From Sipunculus nudus (lineage: Eukaryota > Annelida > Sipuncula > Golfingiida > Sipunculidae), in NCBI GenBank assembly GCA_026874595.1, contig CM049307.1, positions 96,634,330-96,698,329 on the forward strand: DNA of 64,000 bases, written 5' to 3'. A program made the translations under genes and the position numbers. The notes beneath the pieces are model-generated. The model saw nothing but the letters and a program-made list of their open reading frames with translations. It was not told the origin of the DNA and searched no databases. Shown in pieces: positions 48,701-60,019 of this stretch; within the stretch, counting starts at the first letter, position 1, and each line of letters begins with the position of its first letter.

Positions 48701-49838
48701 ATCATACATAAATCAAAAGGATGTATTTAAAGTCTACTGATATGTGGACAGCATCTCATCATAAACTTCTTGGTCACCTTGTTCAGGTTATTTAAATAAT
48801 AATGTTACTATAGCACTGATTAATAACACTAGGAATGCAGGTTAAGTGATAGATCACACTGTATTCAGATCCAGCATCATATGATACAGACCAACATGAG
48901 TTTTTTTTGGATTAATACCCCTTTAACTCCAATGCTTTTAGAGCTTCTTGGACAACACTGAAATATGAAATCAGTTCCAAAATGTTTTGTCTCTATGTGG
49001 GTATGAGGTTTTTAACTGGTTTGCTGTATAACCTGACATTCAATCATCATGCAGCATCATAGCCAAAAGCATAAACATGTATTTACTCAGCATGAAGCAA
49101 AGGGTATTGTTCTAAGACAATTCTTTGTGTATGTATCCGCAAGATATCTCAAGAACCGTTCAATGATTTGACTTTTTTGTCTGATTCATATACTCAACAG
49201 GAAGTTAGGCAGTCATCATGATACATGTCTTATTGTGTTGAATCTGATTCCAATGTGATCAGGCCCTGACATAATCAGATACAGTTAAATAATGACTATC
49301 ATTACAAAGAAATATCATAACATAATGCACACTTAAGTTTACAACAAACAAATGTTTGATACATACAAGACATAGCTGTTAAACGAGTAGCACCAATTAC
49401 AATGAGAGGTGTGTATATATCATAAAAAGCCATAACATCAGCAATACATGATCAAGCTCCAGTCCTACTCCTTGTTACTCATTATTGCATAAAATACCAA
49501 AACACAAACAGTAGCTCCCTCTAGTGAACATTCACTTAACCAAACTGACTCCCCTAAAGTGTGGCAACACAGTGATGAGCAGCACCGCCTCCCAATTCTT
49601 CCCTTAAAGTTGGTGCGTACAGTTTATATACCTGTATATGGGAAAGGTAGATCATGTGTAAATACATATGAAGCTTTTACATCGGCTTTAACCAATGACC
49701 AAAATTAGATCTTTGTATGCTTCTTTAAACCTGGTCCCTTGGAAAAAAATCTCAGAAAAAAACTCTGAGCACTATTTCTTATTTTTTATCATTCCTGCCT
49801 ATTTAGACATTTTACACTCTTTAAGAAATCACATGGAT
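45771..49838. other. AT-rich sequence, possible far 3' UTR or downstream region of the minus-strand gene
   Basis: No repeat family or exon recognised. An AATAAA on the minus strand at 46349-46344 with GT-rich sequence beyond it could end a very long 3' UTR from the stop codon at 53771, but nearer candidates exist (53544-53539 and 53110-53105), so no end is assigned. Confidence 0.35.
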
Positions 49839-50250
49839 TTTTAGCTCAGCCGACTGTAAGTCAACTGAGGTACAGGTATGGCGCTTTGTCCGTCATCCGT
49901 CTGGCTGTCCATAAGCAGGGCACAAATCGTAACCGCTGACCCTAGAAGCCTGTATCTAAAATTCTTGGGAGGTCTATAAAAAATCTCCTTGGAAACTTGA
50001 AATTAGGTCACTGTGACCTATATTTAATAATCCAGTCAGGAGAAAGTTTTCATGGATATACTCTTGATGAAGTCCACTTGCCTGCTGGTCTGGTGATTCT
50101 GAAGGTCATCTTGTTATGTCAAAGGTCAACAGGTCCCAAATATCAAAGGTCAGAGGTCAACAGGTCAAAATCATCAAATGATGCAGTCACTTTCTGTAAG
50201 CGATATAATGAAAGCAACCAATTCATTGGTTAGGGTCAAAGGTCATGAAT
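49839..50250 (-). mobile_element. F1 3'-end fragment, inverted
   Basis: Complement of the F1 terminus: TAGCTCAGCCGACTGTAAGT (49842 on), degenerate CCGTC/CCATC repeats, 'GGGCACAAATCGTAACCGCT' and 'AAATCTCCTTGGAAACTTGA'. It then grades into AGGTCA-rich sequence at 50105-50240, including AGGTCAGAGGTCA. Confidence 0.6.
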
Positions 50251-53200
50251 TACATATTAATAAGATTTACATAAACCAGCAATTGTCTGATGAGTTGAAT
50301 GGTCATAACCTCTGGTCATCCTCATTGAGATATTCTAGATGAAAGTAACATTTAGCAGACACTAATTACCACATTAACAGATGTAATGATACTGATAGCA
50401 GTAAACAAAATAAAACGGTCAACTATAACAAACATGCATCAATGTCAAACTAATCTAAGTTGAGCTTTGGTTCCCTTTTTATACAAAAACTTCATCACAG
50501 CAACATTTTAATGTTATTGCAACAGAAACTGTTCATGTTAACATAGATTCTTATAGCTTGTTATTATTACTTTATCAGCAGTTAAGTTGTGCATATCATG
50601 TAACTAAAACTATCTGAAGTTAAAAATATTAAACTTTCCCTCCTTCAATATCCTTGTCACATTTTAAGACCAAAAACATGAGAAAAAATTCTCTTATCAA
50701 TCATTTGTTTGGGATGTACAATTCATTATTTATAGTAATCCTATAACATCTCTGAGATAGATCTCTATGAATAAACTGTTACCTACAGATTAAATATGTA
50801 AACATTACTGATATTTTCATGTGTTTTAAATTACTTTCATACTATACTGTTCTTAGCAGATTTTTTGGAAAGTTATTCCTTAATATTACAATTTAAGTGA
50901 GGTTGGGGCTGGGGGTGTCATGGCCCCCTATGACACCACCTTGGACTATGCCCCTGGCTTAGCTGCACTTAACGTCTTGTATATAAGGAGACACTAACTC
51001 TCTACTTTGCAACATTACCTGCACAATACAGAATTATCTAAACTTGTTCAGTTTGTTGAACATATTATGAAGAATTATACATATTTCATTGATTTGTATA
51101 GTGATTCTTGCCTTAGCCATTAAGAGACCTATTGATAATATGGTCATCTTGCGTCTATTGACATACCTTTACTGACAGATTGTGCCAGCCTTAAAGACAT
51201 TTATCTATAAAGCGGACTACTATGAAATCTCACATTAAACCTAATTTAACACAATTATCAAGCAGCTGCAGTACATTTCAATAAACTTAACTGTGCCTGA
51301 ACCATATCTCCAACTTTACCATCAAAATTGTAATCTATGCCCTGACACTGCAGTTTGGGACAATTATAACCCAGTCTTGCAAGTTGTACTGTGGAGAAGG
51401 ATGATATTGCAGGGTTAAAATGTATGGTTTTCAGCTTCAACATTGCATGAGGTTAACACGTTCAAGACCATTAAATTAACAGGGTGTTTCCTGGTTCCAC
51501 AACTGAGGTGAAATAGGGTCCCTTTAATATGTCTGATTGTTCTGAAACAGAATCCACTCAGTACAAGTTATATGTGATGGAACTGCACAGTGACACCTCA
51601 GAATGTATAAAACAAGATGACTTTGTGGTAAAGGCACATTGGCAGATACTATGCACAACAATTTGACCGTTTGATAATAATTCAATTCACATTACGCTCT
51701 CATGTAAGATTATATACTGGTACATAAAGAAGCAGAATGCAGTTGTGACGCCAGGTGAGCTTTTCATTTTGATTTTCCACACACATATTAAGTGTCTCTC
51801 AGTCTTTTGCATCTCCAATACTTCACTTTAGTTTACCTGTAAAACATGGATCTCTACATACAGTGATTACCAGTCACTCTCACTGGATCTTCCTACACTG
51901 AATAAATCATACACGCACCAAGCAATTTTGAATTATGAAATCAGGTTTTCCTTTATTTCATAAATCATGAACTGCATTTATATGTGTAAAACTAAAGGAC
52001 AAATGTCAAACCTTCAGTGGCTGAAACTATAAATCTATAATTTAAATTTAAATTCATAATTTAGACTGCTTTATGCAAAAGATATAAACTAAAATATTTT
52101 GGGTCTACTTTTAAGATTTTTTTCATGCTTACACATGATAAAAGTTTAGGAAAAAACATGGCAAGACTAAAGCATGGTTCAATACATGCAACTGTTATGC
52201 AGCACAAGGGGCAAGGGTTTAACACTCATTCATAACTATTGGATTTGCACTTTACAACAAACGGTGATCAACAGGTCAAAGGTCAACAGCACAACAGCAA
52301 GTATTACTCAGCAGAGTTTTGAGCATTGTCTTGTGTTAAACAAACAACAATTCATGGCATTTGTGTTTATACATCATATAACAATCCATGAGTATACCTG
52401 AATATGAACTGGTACAAAATCAAATGATATGCATTGAGTAACACAAGAATTTCATAATATATTTACAGTGAGTGCCATCTACTGTTAACTCTTGAAACAA
52501 ACTTTTCTCTCTTTAACATTACTGTACTCATGGGTGAATGAAACAACATTTCCATTGATGGCATTTAAGTTTTCCTCATAAACAATCAATTATAAGTCAT
52601 AAGTTTTATGATAGATATCTTAAAAGATAGTCTAAGTGTTTCACAGAATTACCACTAGATGGCACTACTTATGAAGAAAAGTAATATTTACTATAAATAT
52701 GTGGCATTTCTTCAGTACCCCATTGTAAGATGTCAAGGCTGACTAAGGGGATTTCCAAGTTCCCATTGTGACATCTCTTTTAGATACCACAATTCCCACT
52801 TGTGGACAACCACGAGGTCAGGCCAGGTACAAGAGTAACAATAACAGTGCTCATCAAACAAAAATGAATATTAATGTGATAATGAATATGCAAGCTGCAA
52901 TATCCTGTCATAATGCATAAAATAAGTCATGAACTAACAGTCAAGCATGTTTTAAAATTTAAATGCATCAAGCTTCATTTTAAGTTCAAAATATCATGAT
53001 CAGATAGTCTATACTTAGCAGAGCAGACATCTCAACAAGGCTTACTGATCATATACATACTAAAATGATGCATAAATCATGGAACTGGAACTCCATTGTA
53101 CATATTTATTATATTATATATGATCATACATTTATTTGCAAGCTATTACCCATTGAATATTTTTAAGACAAATTGCAGATATGTGTGTTGTGCCATATTA

Positions 53201-53770
53201 ATAGGAATATTGTTATAAAGTAGAGATATATTTCCTTTCAGGACCACTATAAGTGTCTCTTTCTATTAATCAGACCTTTGATTAAACTCAAAATATCTGT
53301 CCAGTATTTCCTGGAAATCTCTAGCTGTTTCATAATTAGTGAACCAGGAGTATATAACTTAATCATGGATTATGCATAGGAGGCATTGGCCAATCATGTG
53401 ACAGAAATGATTTCATCTGACCAACAGGTAACAGAAATGATTTAATCTGACCAATCAGAAAACTGAAATTTTGGACAGACACACAATCCCAAATCAAAGC
53501 CTGCGGAAAACCAAGTTTTACTCTGTCATTGATGAAAGTTTATTATTCTTTTACATTGTTACGTTTTTGTATTCAAGATCTGGCCTGCCATTGTTGATGT
53601 ATCCTGGGGAACCTTAATTCATCAATAGTTACACCATGACAACACTGCCAGGTATTTACACTTCACAGAGCACTGAAGATAACTGAAAACCTGAGACACA
53701 GCTAGTTGGTCCCAAGTAGATATGACGTGTGACATGGGGTTGGACTGAGGAACATGGCATGTGGAACAGT
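50251..53770. other. AT-rich sequence downstream of the minus-strand gene
   Basis: No exon or repeat family recognised. It includes a DR1 AGGTCAAAGGTCA at 52274-52286. Probably 3' UTR near 53770 and intergenic further left, but no boundary is visible. Confidence 0.35.
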
Positions 53771-53917
53771 TCATACAGATATCCCTGTAGGTTTGTCAGT
53801 GCTTGTCGTAGACGGACGCGAGGTTGACCGGGTGAGGGTCGGGGCGGACCCGTTTGGCACAGTGGTTGGTAGCATCTCCGTTATCAATGGTTTCATCTGT
53901 TCCCACAAGACGGCCAA
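53771..53917 (-). CDS. Coiled-coil gene, last coding exon
   Basis: LAVLWEQMKPLITEMLPTTV then PNGSAPTLTRSTSRPSTTST and DKPTGISV, stop. Acceptor TTGTTTCAG|TTGGCC. The first 45 bases are the first unit of the 58-bp array at 53873-54290; the rest is unique. The frame stays open upstream of the acceptor through the array. Confidence 0.72.
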   Translation of the reverse strand: MAVLWEQMKPLITEMLPTTVPNGSAPTLTRSTSRPSTTSTDKPTGISV

Positions 53918-56900
53918 CTGAAACAACAAAACATCTCCGTTATCAATGGTTTCGTTTGTTCCCGCAAGAAGCCAACGGAAACAACAAAACATCTCCATTA
54001 TCAATGGTTTCATTTGTTCCCACAAGACGGCCAACTGAAACAACAAAACATCTCTGTTATCAATGGTTTCATTTGTTCCCGCAAGAACGCAAATGGAAAC
54101 AACAAACACCTCTGTTATCAATGGTTTCATTTGTTCCCACAAGACAGCCAAGTGAAACAACAAAACACCTCCGTTATTAATGGTTTCATTTTTTCCACAA
54201 GAACGCCAACGGAAACAACAAAACATCTCCGTTATCAATGGTTCCATTTGTTCCTGCAAGAATGCAAACAGAAACAACAAAACATAACAATTTAATTTAT
54301 ACCTGCTGACTTGACTCTCTTATTTAGTTTTACTGATATTAGATGATTTCCCATTAATACTTTCTAATAAACAGCTTTTAACTTGGAGAATGGTATAAAA
54401 ACAGGCATACGCATACAATGACATGAATATATGTACCAGTCTGAAGTTCATATTCATTTTGTATGTGTGTATTATCTCACATTATTTGCTAATTTTAGCA
54501 GAATACTAAATTTCCCAAAAGAACTGTCCCAGCACACAGGCTTAATAACTTCAGTTCACCTGTTTTAAAAGTTGTTATGGTTGAGTGTGAGTAAACACAG
54601 TCCATGTGTGTCTATTTACCTTAATAAGACTGTGTGAACAGAGGTCCAATCTTGCACATGTTCAAAAATACCCAAACAATAAGAAGAAACATAAAGAAGA
54701 AGAAACACTGGGTGAGAGCTTAAGAAATCTTGGTCATACCAGGTGGCATCTGCGCTATGTTTATTTTATGCCACATATTGTGTCAGTGCAAGCTTTTTCT
54801 CCACTTGTGTACAGGATTAAGCAAACTGTTTTAGAACGAAACACTGAGATACTGAATTATTTCAGGGAGAATGCACTATAGTTATGTATTTAATATACCT
54901 TGTATGTAAATAGGTTCCTTTAAAGTCTCCTATTAACAGGTTCTTGACAAGACTGAGTTAAATAACTATCAAGTCAAGACATCTTGTGCAAAATCTCTGA
55001 TGTGTCAAACATTTTCTAATAGTCCCTTTAACTTCAATTCAACACATCACTTCCTGTGTGTAATACCATCACTGTTAATAACACAAACACTTCAAATTTT
55101 CCTGAGATTGATCATGTTATTGAGATGGGGATAAGGATGCCTTTAAATACATGTCAGGCCAACCAAGTGTATTATCAAGTGTATTATCATAATTGTGTGC
55201 CTGTCCCGCATGCAGATTTTTTAACTCCAGGAGTGTTGCATTTTTATAGGGATCCTCATGCATCAGTTGCCAGTATGTGCCCTTGTTTTGGAAAAGAATA
55301 AAGAGCAGACAGAGTTTGTCAGGCAATCTGGTCATGTGATGACAGTTTACATGGCCCGTCTTCGCCAAGGCTAATTCTGGACAAAATGTTCCAGAAGATA
55401 GCCTCCATGTAAGCCTGACTAATTAGATACAATAATAATCCACCTCTAACCTTGCCTCAACAGTATAAATGTTTAAACTGAACTTTGGATTAAAACATTA
55501 CACTTAAATTAAAATTATATGATTACAAGTACATGCCATTCCTGTAATAGATTGATTAACCACATTTTTATATTATATGGAAAGGGGATATCCAGAAGCA
55601 GGGGTCTGTATGGGTTCAGTGTGGGTCCTGCACAGACAAAAATCTGCAAGTATGGAAAAGCACTCTAATCCTCAACTGACATCTGATGCTTTGTGTAGCT
55701 TTGTTACATTTGTTTTCATGCTATTTTTGCCATTACCAAGCCATTAGACAATAAGTATACCTCTGAGTGAGCGCGGTGTTCTTCTTGGACTAGTTTGTCT
55801 AAGGCACAGTAGAGGGCCTCCAGGTTAGCGTGGATAAGCTGAGTCTCCATCTGGACACAGTGCAGCGAGAAATAGTTACGGTTCTCCATGTTTGAGATCT
55901 CACTTTCTTGCTGCAAATGTACAAGCAGAAATTATATCAACAGAAATTTTTGCAGAAATTTTTATTATTTACCCTGTATGATTTAAGGGGGTTTCACACC
56001 GGGCTCACCTAGAGGTGCGTATTAAGGCGTACCGAGTACGCCAAAATTAGGCTGCGTTCTCATGAAAAAAAAGTTGCTATGTTATGTTTATGATGACATA
56101 TGGTTGCCTACCCTGTGCATAGGCATCGCGTACCTACACAGTATATGCAATTGCCATACCTAGGCATAGGTTTACGTATAACAGGCATAGGGTTGCCTAT
56201 GCATATGAAGGTCTGGCGTAAAGTAGCATAGTGTTGTGAAGACTTGCATAAAAACTGCGTACTTTCTGCTTTAAGTGCTCTACACCAACAGTATACGAAA
56301 AAAATTAACAGGTTTAATTTTTTGTGGGCATCTCGCATTCCCCTATGCATCCCTCTGCGTATAGCAACGTAGGCCCGTGTCAGCTCGGAGTAGTCAGTAC
56401 GCCGCACTAGGCTACTCTATGAAGGCCTAGTGTGAACCCTCCTAAACTAGACATTTCTTGGCACCGCAGGTGCCAGAGTATCCCCAGACATAGTAGGCCC
56501 CCCCCCTTTATAAATAGACCCCCATTTTTAGCAGCATATACTGACACTTGGCATATTTATTGTTTCTTCCATCTAACAATCCACAATCTTGTTGAAGATG
56601 TTGGTCCTGTGACCTTGATCTTTTTAAAGATGTGTCCTGTGACCTTGACCTTTGACCTTATGACCCCAAAATCATTTCTGGTCTTGCTTTTCCAATGGGA
56701 CATATGCAAGTTAAGTTTGAAATCTATACATCAATGAAAGCAGGAATTATCACCCAGAAACTAATTTTTGGACAGATGGCTCCTGTGACCTTCACCTTTG
56801 ACCTTGTGACCTCAAAATTGATAGTGTTCTTCCTCTCTTGGCAGGAGAACTATATGTGCAAGATGAAAGATCTGAGGTGAAATGTTTGGCTGAAAATGCA

Positions 56901-59900
56901 TCCACATCTTTTTAAAGATGTGTCCTGTGACCTTGACCTTTGACCTCAAGACCCCAAAATCAATTTGGGTCTTGCTTTTCCAATAGGACATATACAAGTC
57001 AAGATTGAAATCCATACATCAATAAAAGCAGATATTATCATCCAGAAACTAATTTTTGGACAGATGGCTCCTGTGACCTTCACCTTTGACCTTGTGACCT
57101 CAAAATTGATAGGGTTCTTCCACTCTTGGCAGGTGAACTATATGTGCAAGATGAAAGATCTGAGATGAAATGTTTGGCTGAAAATGCATCCACAATCTTT
57201 TTAAAGATGTCCTGTGACCTTGACCTTTGACCTCATGACCCCAAAATCAATTTGGGTCTTGCTTTTCCAATGGGACATATACAAGTCAAGTTTGAAATCC
57301 ATACATCAATAAAAGCAGGATTTATCATCCAGAAACTAATTTTTGGACAGATGGCTCCTGTGACCTTCACCTTTGACCTTGTGACCTCAAAACTGATAGG
57401 GGTCTTCCACTCTTGGCAGGTGAACTATATGTGCAAGATGAAAGATCTGAGATGAATTGTTTGGCTGAAAATGCATCCACAATCTTTTTAAAGAGGTTTC
57501 CTGTGACCTTGACCTTTGACCTCATGACCTCAAAATCAATTCAGGTCTTGCTTTTCCAATAGGTCAAATATAAGTCAAGTTTGAAATAAATACATCAATA
57601 AAAGAAGGAATTATCATCCGGAAACTAATTTTTGGACAGATGGCTCCTGTGACCTTCACCTTTGACCTTGTGACCTCAAAATTGATAGGGTTCTTCCTCT
57701 CTTGGCAGGTGAACTATATGTCCAAGATGAAAGATCTGAGATGAAATGTTTGGCTGAAAATGCATCCACATCTTTTTAAAGATGTCCTGTGACCTTGACC
57801 TTTGACCTCATAACCTCAAAATCAATTTGGGTCTTGCTTTTCCAATGGGACATATATAAGTCAAGTTTGAAATCCATACATCAATAAAAGCAGGAATTAT
57901 CATCCAGAAACTAATTTTTGGACAGATGGCTCCTGTGACCTTCACCTTTGACCTTGTGACCTCAAAATTGATAGGGGTCTTCCACTCTTGGCAGGTGAAC
58001 TATATGTCCAAGATGAAAGATCTGAGATGAATTGTTTGGCTGAAAATGCATCCACAATCTTTTTAAAGAGGTTTCCTGTGACCTTGACCTTTGACCTCAT
58101 GACCCCAAAATCAATTCTGGTCTTGCTTTTCCAATGGGTCAAATACAAGTCAAGTTTGAAATCCATACATCAATAAAAGAAGGAATTATCATCAAGAAAC
58201 TAATTTTTGGACAGATGGCTCCTGTGACCTTCACCTTTGACCTTGTGACCTCAAAATTGATAGGGGTCTTCCTCTCTTGGCATGTGAACTATATGTGCAA
58301 GATGAAAGATCTGAGATGAAATGTTTGGCTGAAAATGCATCCACAATCTTTTTAAAGATGTCCTGTGACCTTGACCTTTGACCTCATGACCCCAAAATCA
58401 ATTTGGGTTCTTGCTTTTCCAGTGGGACATATACAAGTCAAGTTTGAAATCCATACATCAATAAAAGCAGGATTTATCATCCAGAAACTAATTTTTGGAC
58501 AGATGGCTCCTGTGACCTTCACCTTTGACCTTGTGACCTCAAAACTGATAGGGGTCTTCCTCTATTGGCAGATGACTTACATGTGCAAGATGAAAGGTCT
58601 GAGATGAAATGTTTGGCTGAAAATGCATCCACAATCTTTTTAAAGATGTGTCCTGTGACCTTGACCTTTGACCTCATGACCCCTCAAATAAATTGGAGTC
58701 TTGCTTTTTCAATGGGACATATATAAGTCAAGTTTGAAATCAATACATCAATAAATGCAGGAATTATCATCCAGAAACTAATTTTTGGACAGATAGCTCC
58801 TGTGGCCTTGACCTTTGACCTTGTGACCCCAAAATTTATATGGATCATCCACTATTGGCAAGTGAGCTATATATTCAAGATGGAAGACCTAGGATGAAAG
58901 TTTGGCTTAAAATGCATCCACAGTATCTTTTAAAATGCCAGTCCAGTGACCTTGACCTTTGAACTCATGACCCTAGAACCTAAAGGGTTCTTACTTTAGT
59001 GGTGGGCCATACATAAGTCATGTTTGAAATCCATATGGCTATCAACACTGGAGATATCATAAGAGGTGTGTGATTTTCACCATATATGGCAATATTCAAG
59101 GTCAAGGCCACTATCATAGGAAAGGTCATGACCCCAATTTAAATAAACATCATCCCATAACCCATACCTATATATATGCATAATATAAAAGAAATCTGTC
59201 CATTAGTTTTTGACTTATAATGCTCACAGTACTGTAAGGTGGCAATTTTGGGGGTATTAAACGGCACGAAAACAAGTAAAGAATAATAGGTGGCGCCACC
59301 AGTTTCTGAAACATGACAACCCTATCCATGATCTTCCATCAAGTTGATTTTGGGATAAATCCATGCAAGATTTCTTGAGATATTAAAGAATTTGTGTGAT
59401 TTTCCCCAAAATTGGACCTATTCAAGGTCAAGGACACTCTCCTATTAAAGGTTATGACCTCATTTTAAATAGGCGTCGTCCTCTCACCCATATCTATACA
59501 TATACCAAGTTTGGTAAAGTTCCATGAAATATTTTTTGGGTTATCGCGCCAACAAGATTTATATGCGGCGGCGGCGGCGGCGGCGGGACCGGTATGAAAA
59601 CATAGTATCCCCCGACTTTGTCTGGGGATACAATTAACAGTTTATGCCCTACATGTTATAAGTCACAGCCAAGATTAACCATGCAGGTCTACAGATATCA
59701 GTTGAATCAGAAGTCTACAACACCAATGGTTTTTTTTAAAAACAAGAAAACCCATTATCACTTTATAATTTCATTAAATGATGAGAGGTAATTATTACTA
59801 ACTTGTGCTTAGTCAACCTTTGATAATAATGTTACAACAGAAGCAGGAGGTATATCATACATTAATACATTTTTTTATTTCAACTGAAAGCTAGTGAGGT

Positions 59901-59958
59901 AACTCTATTAAATTTTTACCTGCAGTATTCTCTGTTCTAGCTGTTCAACTGTTTCACC
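53771..59958 (-). CDS. C-terminal part of a coiled-coil protein, three exons, 5' partial
   Basis: Exons 59958-59920, 55910-55761 and 53917-53771 join in phase 0 with GT/AG borders and encode 111 residues plus stop. GETVEQLEQRILQ and QESEISNMENRNYFSLHCVQ have heptad-like spacing. The helix continues through NLEALYCALDKLVQEEHRAH and SELAVLWEQMKPLITEM, then a Ser/Thr-rich disordered tail ends in DKPTGISV. I do not recognise the protein; it resembles an oligomerisation helix at the end of a larger protein. The final I-S-V could be a class II PDZ ligand. Earlier exons must lie beyond the right edge or be hidden in the F1/F2 elements at 60-63 kb. Confidence 0.75.
53873..54290 (-). repeat. ~58-bp minisatellite containing a 3' splice site and exon start
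   Basis: Seven copies of a unit reading, on the minus strand, TTGTTTCAG|TTGGCC, GTCTTGTGGGAACA, ATGAAACCATTGATAACGGA and GATGT. Unit 1 supplies the real acceptor and 15 residues of coding sequence. Unit 3 keeps an identical acceptor at 54036-54035; the others have lost the AG (e.g. TTTCCGTTGG, TTTCACTTGG). Confidence 0.9.
54291..55760. other. Intron of the coiled-coil gene
   Basis: No additional exon or repeat recognised. The plus-strand open frame at 54606-54881 has no resemblance to known proteins. Confidence 0.45.
55761..55910 (-). CDS. Coiled-coil gene, penultimate coding exon
   Basis: 50 residues in phase 0/0: QESEISNMENRNYFSLHCVQ, METQLIHANLEALYCALDKL, VQEEHRAHSE. Acceptor CATTTGCAG|CAAGAA, donor TCAGAG|GTATAC. 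Markedly more GC-rich than its surroundings, as expected for a real exon. Confidence 0.82.
55987..56442. mobile_element. 456-bp MITE with TAA target duplication (PIF/Harbinger-like)
   Basis: Ends GGGGGTTTCACACCGGGC and, inverted, GGAGGGTTCACACTAGGC. Flanks TAA at 55984-55986 and 56443-56445. The interior has repeated 'GCATAGG' and 'GCGTAC' words. No coding content. Lies in the intron of the coiled-coil gene. Confidence 0.72.
56458..59635 (+). mobile_element. F3 element: ~288-bp tandem array, (CGG)n and terminal stem-loop
   Basis: About eight units with TGTGACCTTGACCTTTGACC, 'CTTGCTTTTCCAATGGGACA', 'CATCAATAAAAGCAGGA', 'TTTTTGGACAGATGGCTCCT' and 'GATGAAAGATCTGAGATGAA'. Two to three looser units follow to 59500, then (CGG)n at 59565-59585 and the stem-loop 59605-59631 (GTATCCCCCGAC...GTCTGGGGATAC). 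A matching AGTATCCCCAGACATAGT at 56478 marks the left end. Confidence 0.8.
56646..58674 (-). promoter_or_regulatory. Array of eight perfect DR1 nuclear-receptor motifs
   Basis: TGACCTTTGACCT (AGGTCAAAGGTCA on the minus strand) at 56646, 56934, 57221, 57510, 57796, 58085, 58372 and 58662, spaced 286-290 bp, with a ninth at 58809. Each is preceded by TGACCTTGA, an ERR/SF-1-type extended half-site. Each unit also has a one-mismatch copy, TCACCTTTGACCT. Motif identity is certain; function is not. Confidence 0.5.
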
Positions 59959-60019
59959 CTGCAAAAGATGATACAAAGAAACATATTGACACAATAAGCA
60001 AGTTTCAAATACAGTTACT
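59636..60019. other. Intron around the 39-nt exon of the coiled-coil gene
   Basis: AT-rich; nothing recognised except the exon at 59920-59958. Confidence 0.45.
59920..59958 (-). CDS. Coiled-coil gene, 39-nt micro-exon
   Basis: GETVEQLEQRILQ, phase 0/0. Acceptor CTTTTGCAG|GGTGAA, donor CTGCAG|GTAAAA. Its heptad pattern continues into the next exon, which supports it despite the small size. Confidence 0.68.

Noticed and set aside
53771-54280. 169-codon open frame as one single-exon protein
   Set aside because: Only the last 48 codons plus stop fit the spliced coiled-coil gene; the remainder is the 58-bp array. It may be partly used through the second acceptor, which is reported as a finding.
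54606-54881. 91-codon plus-strand frame inside the coiled-coil gene intron
   Set aside because: No domain, and antisense to the gene; the length is expected by chance.
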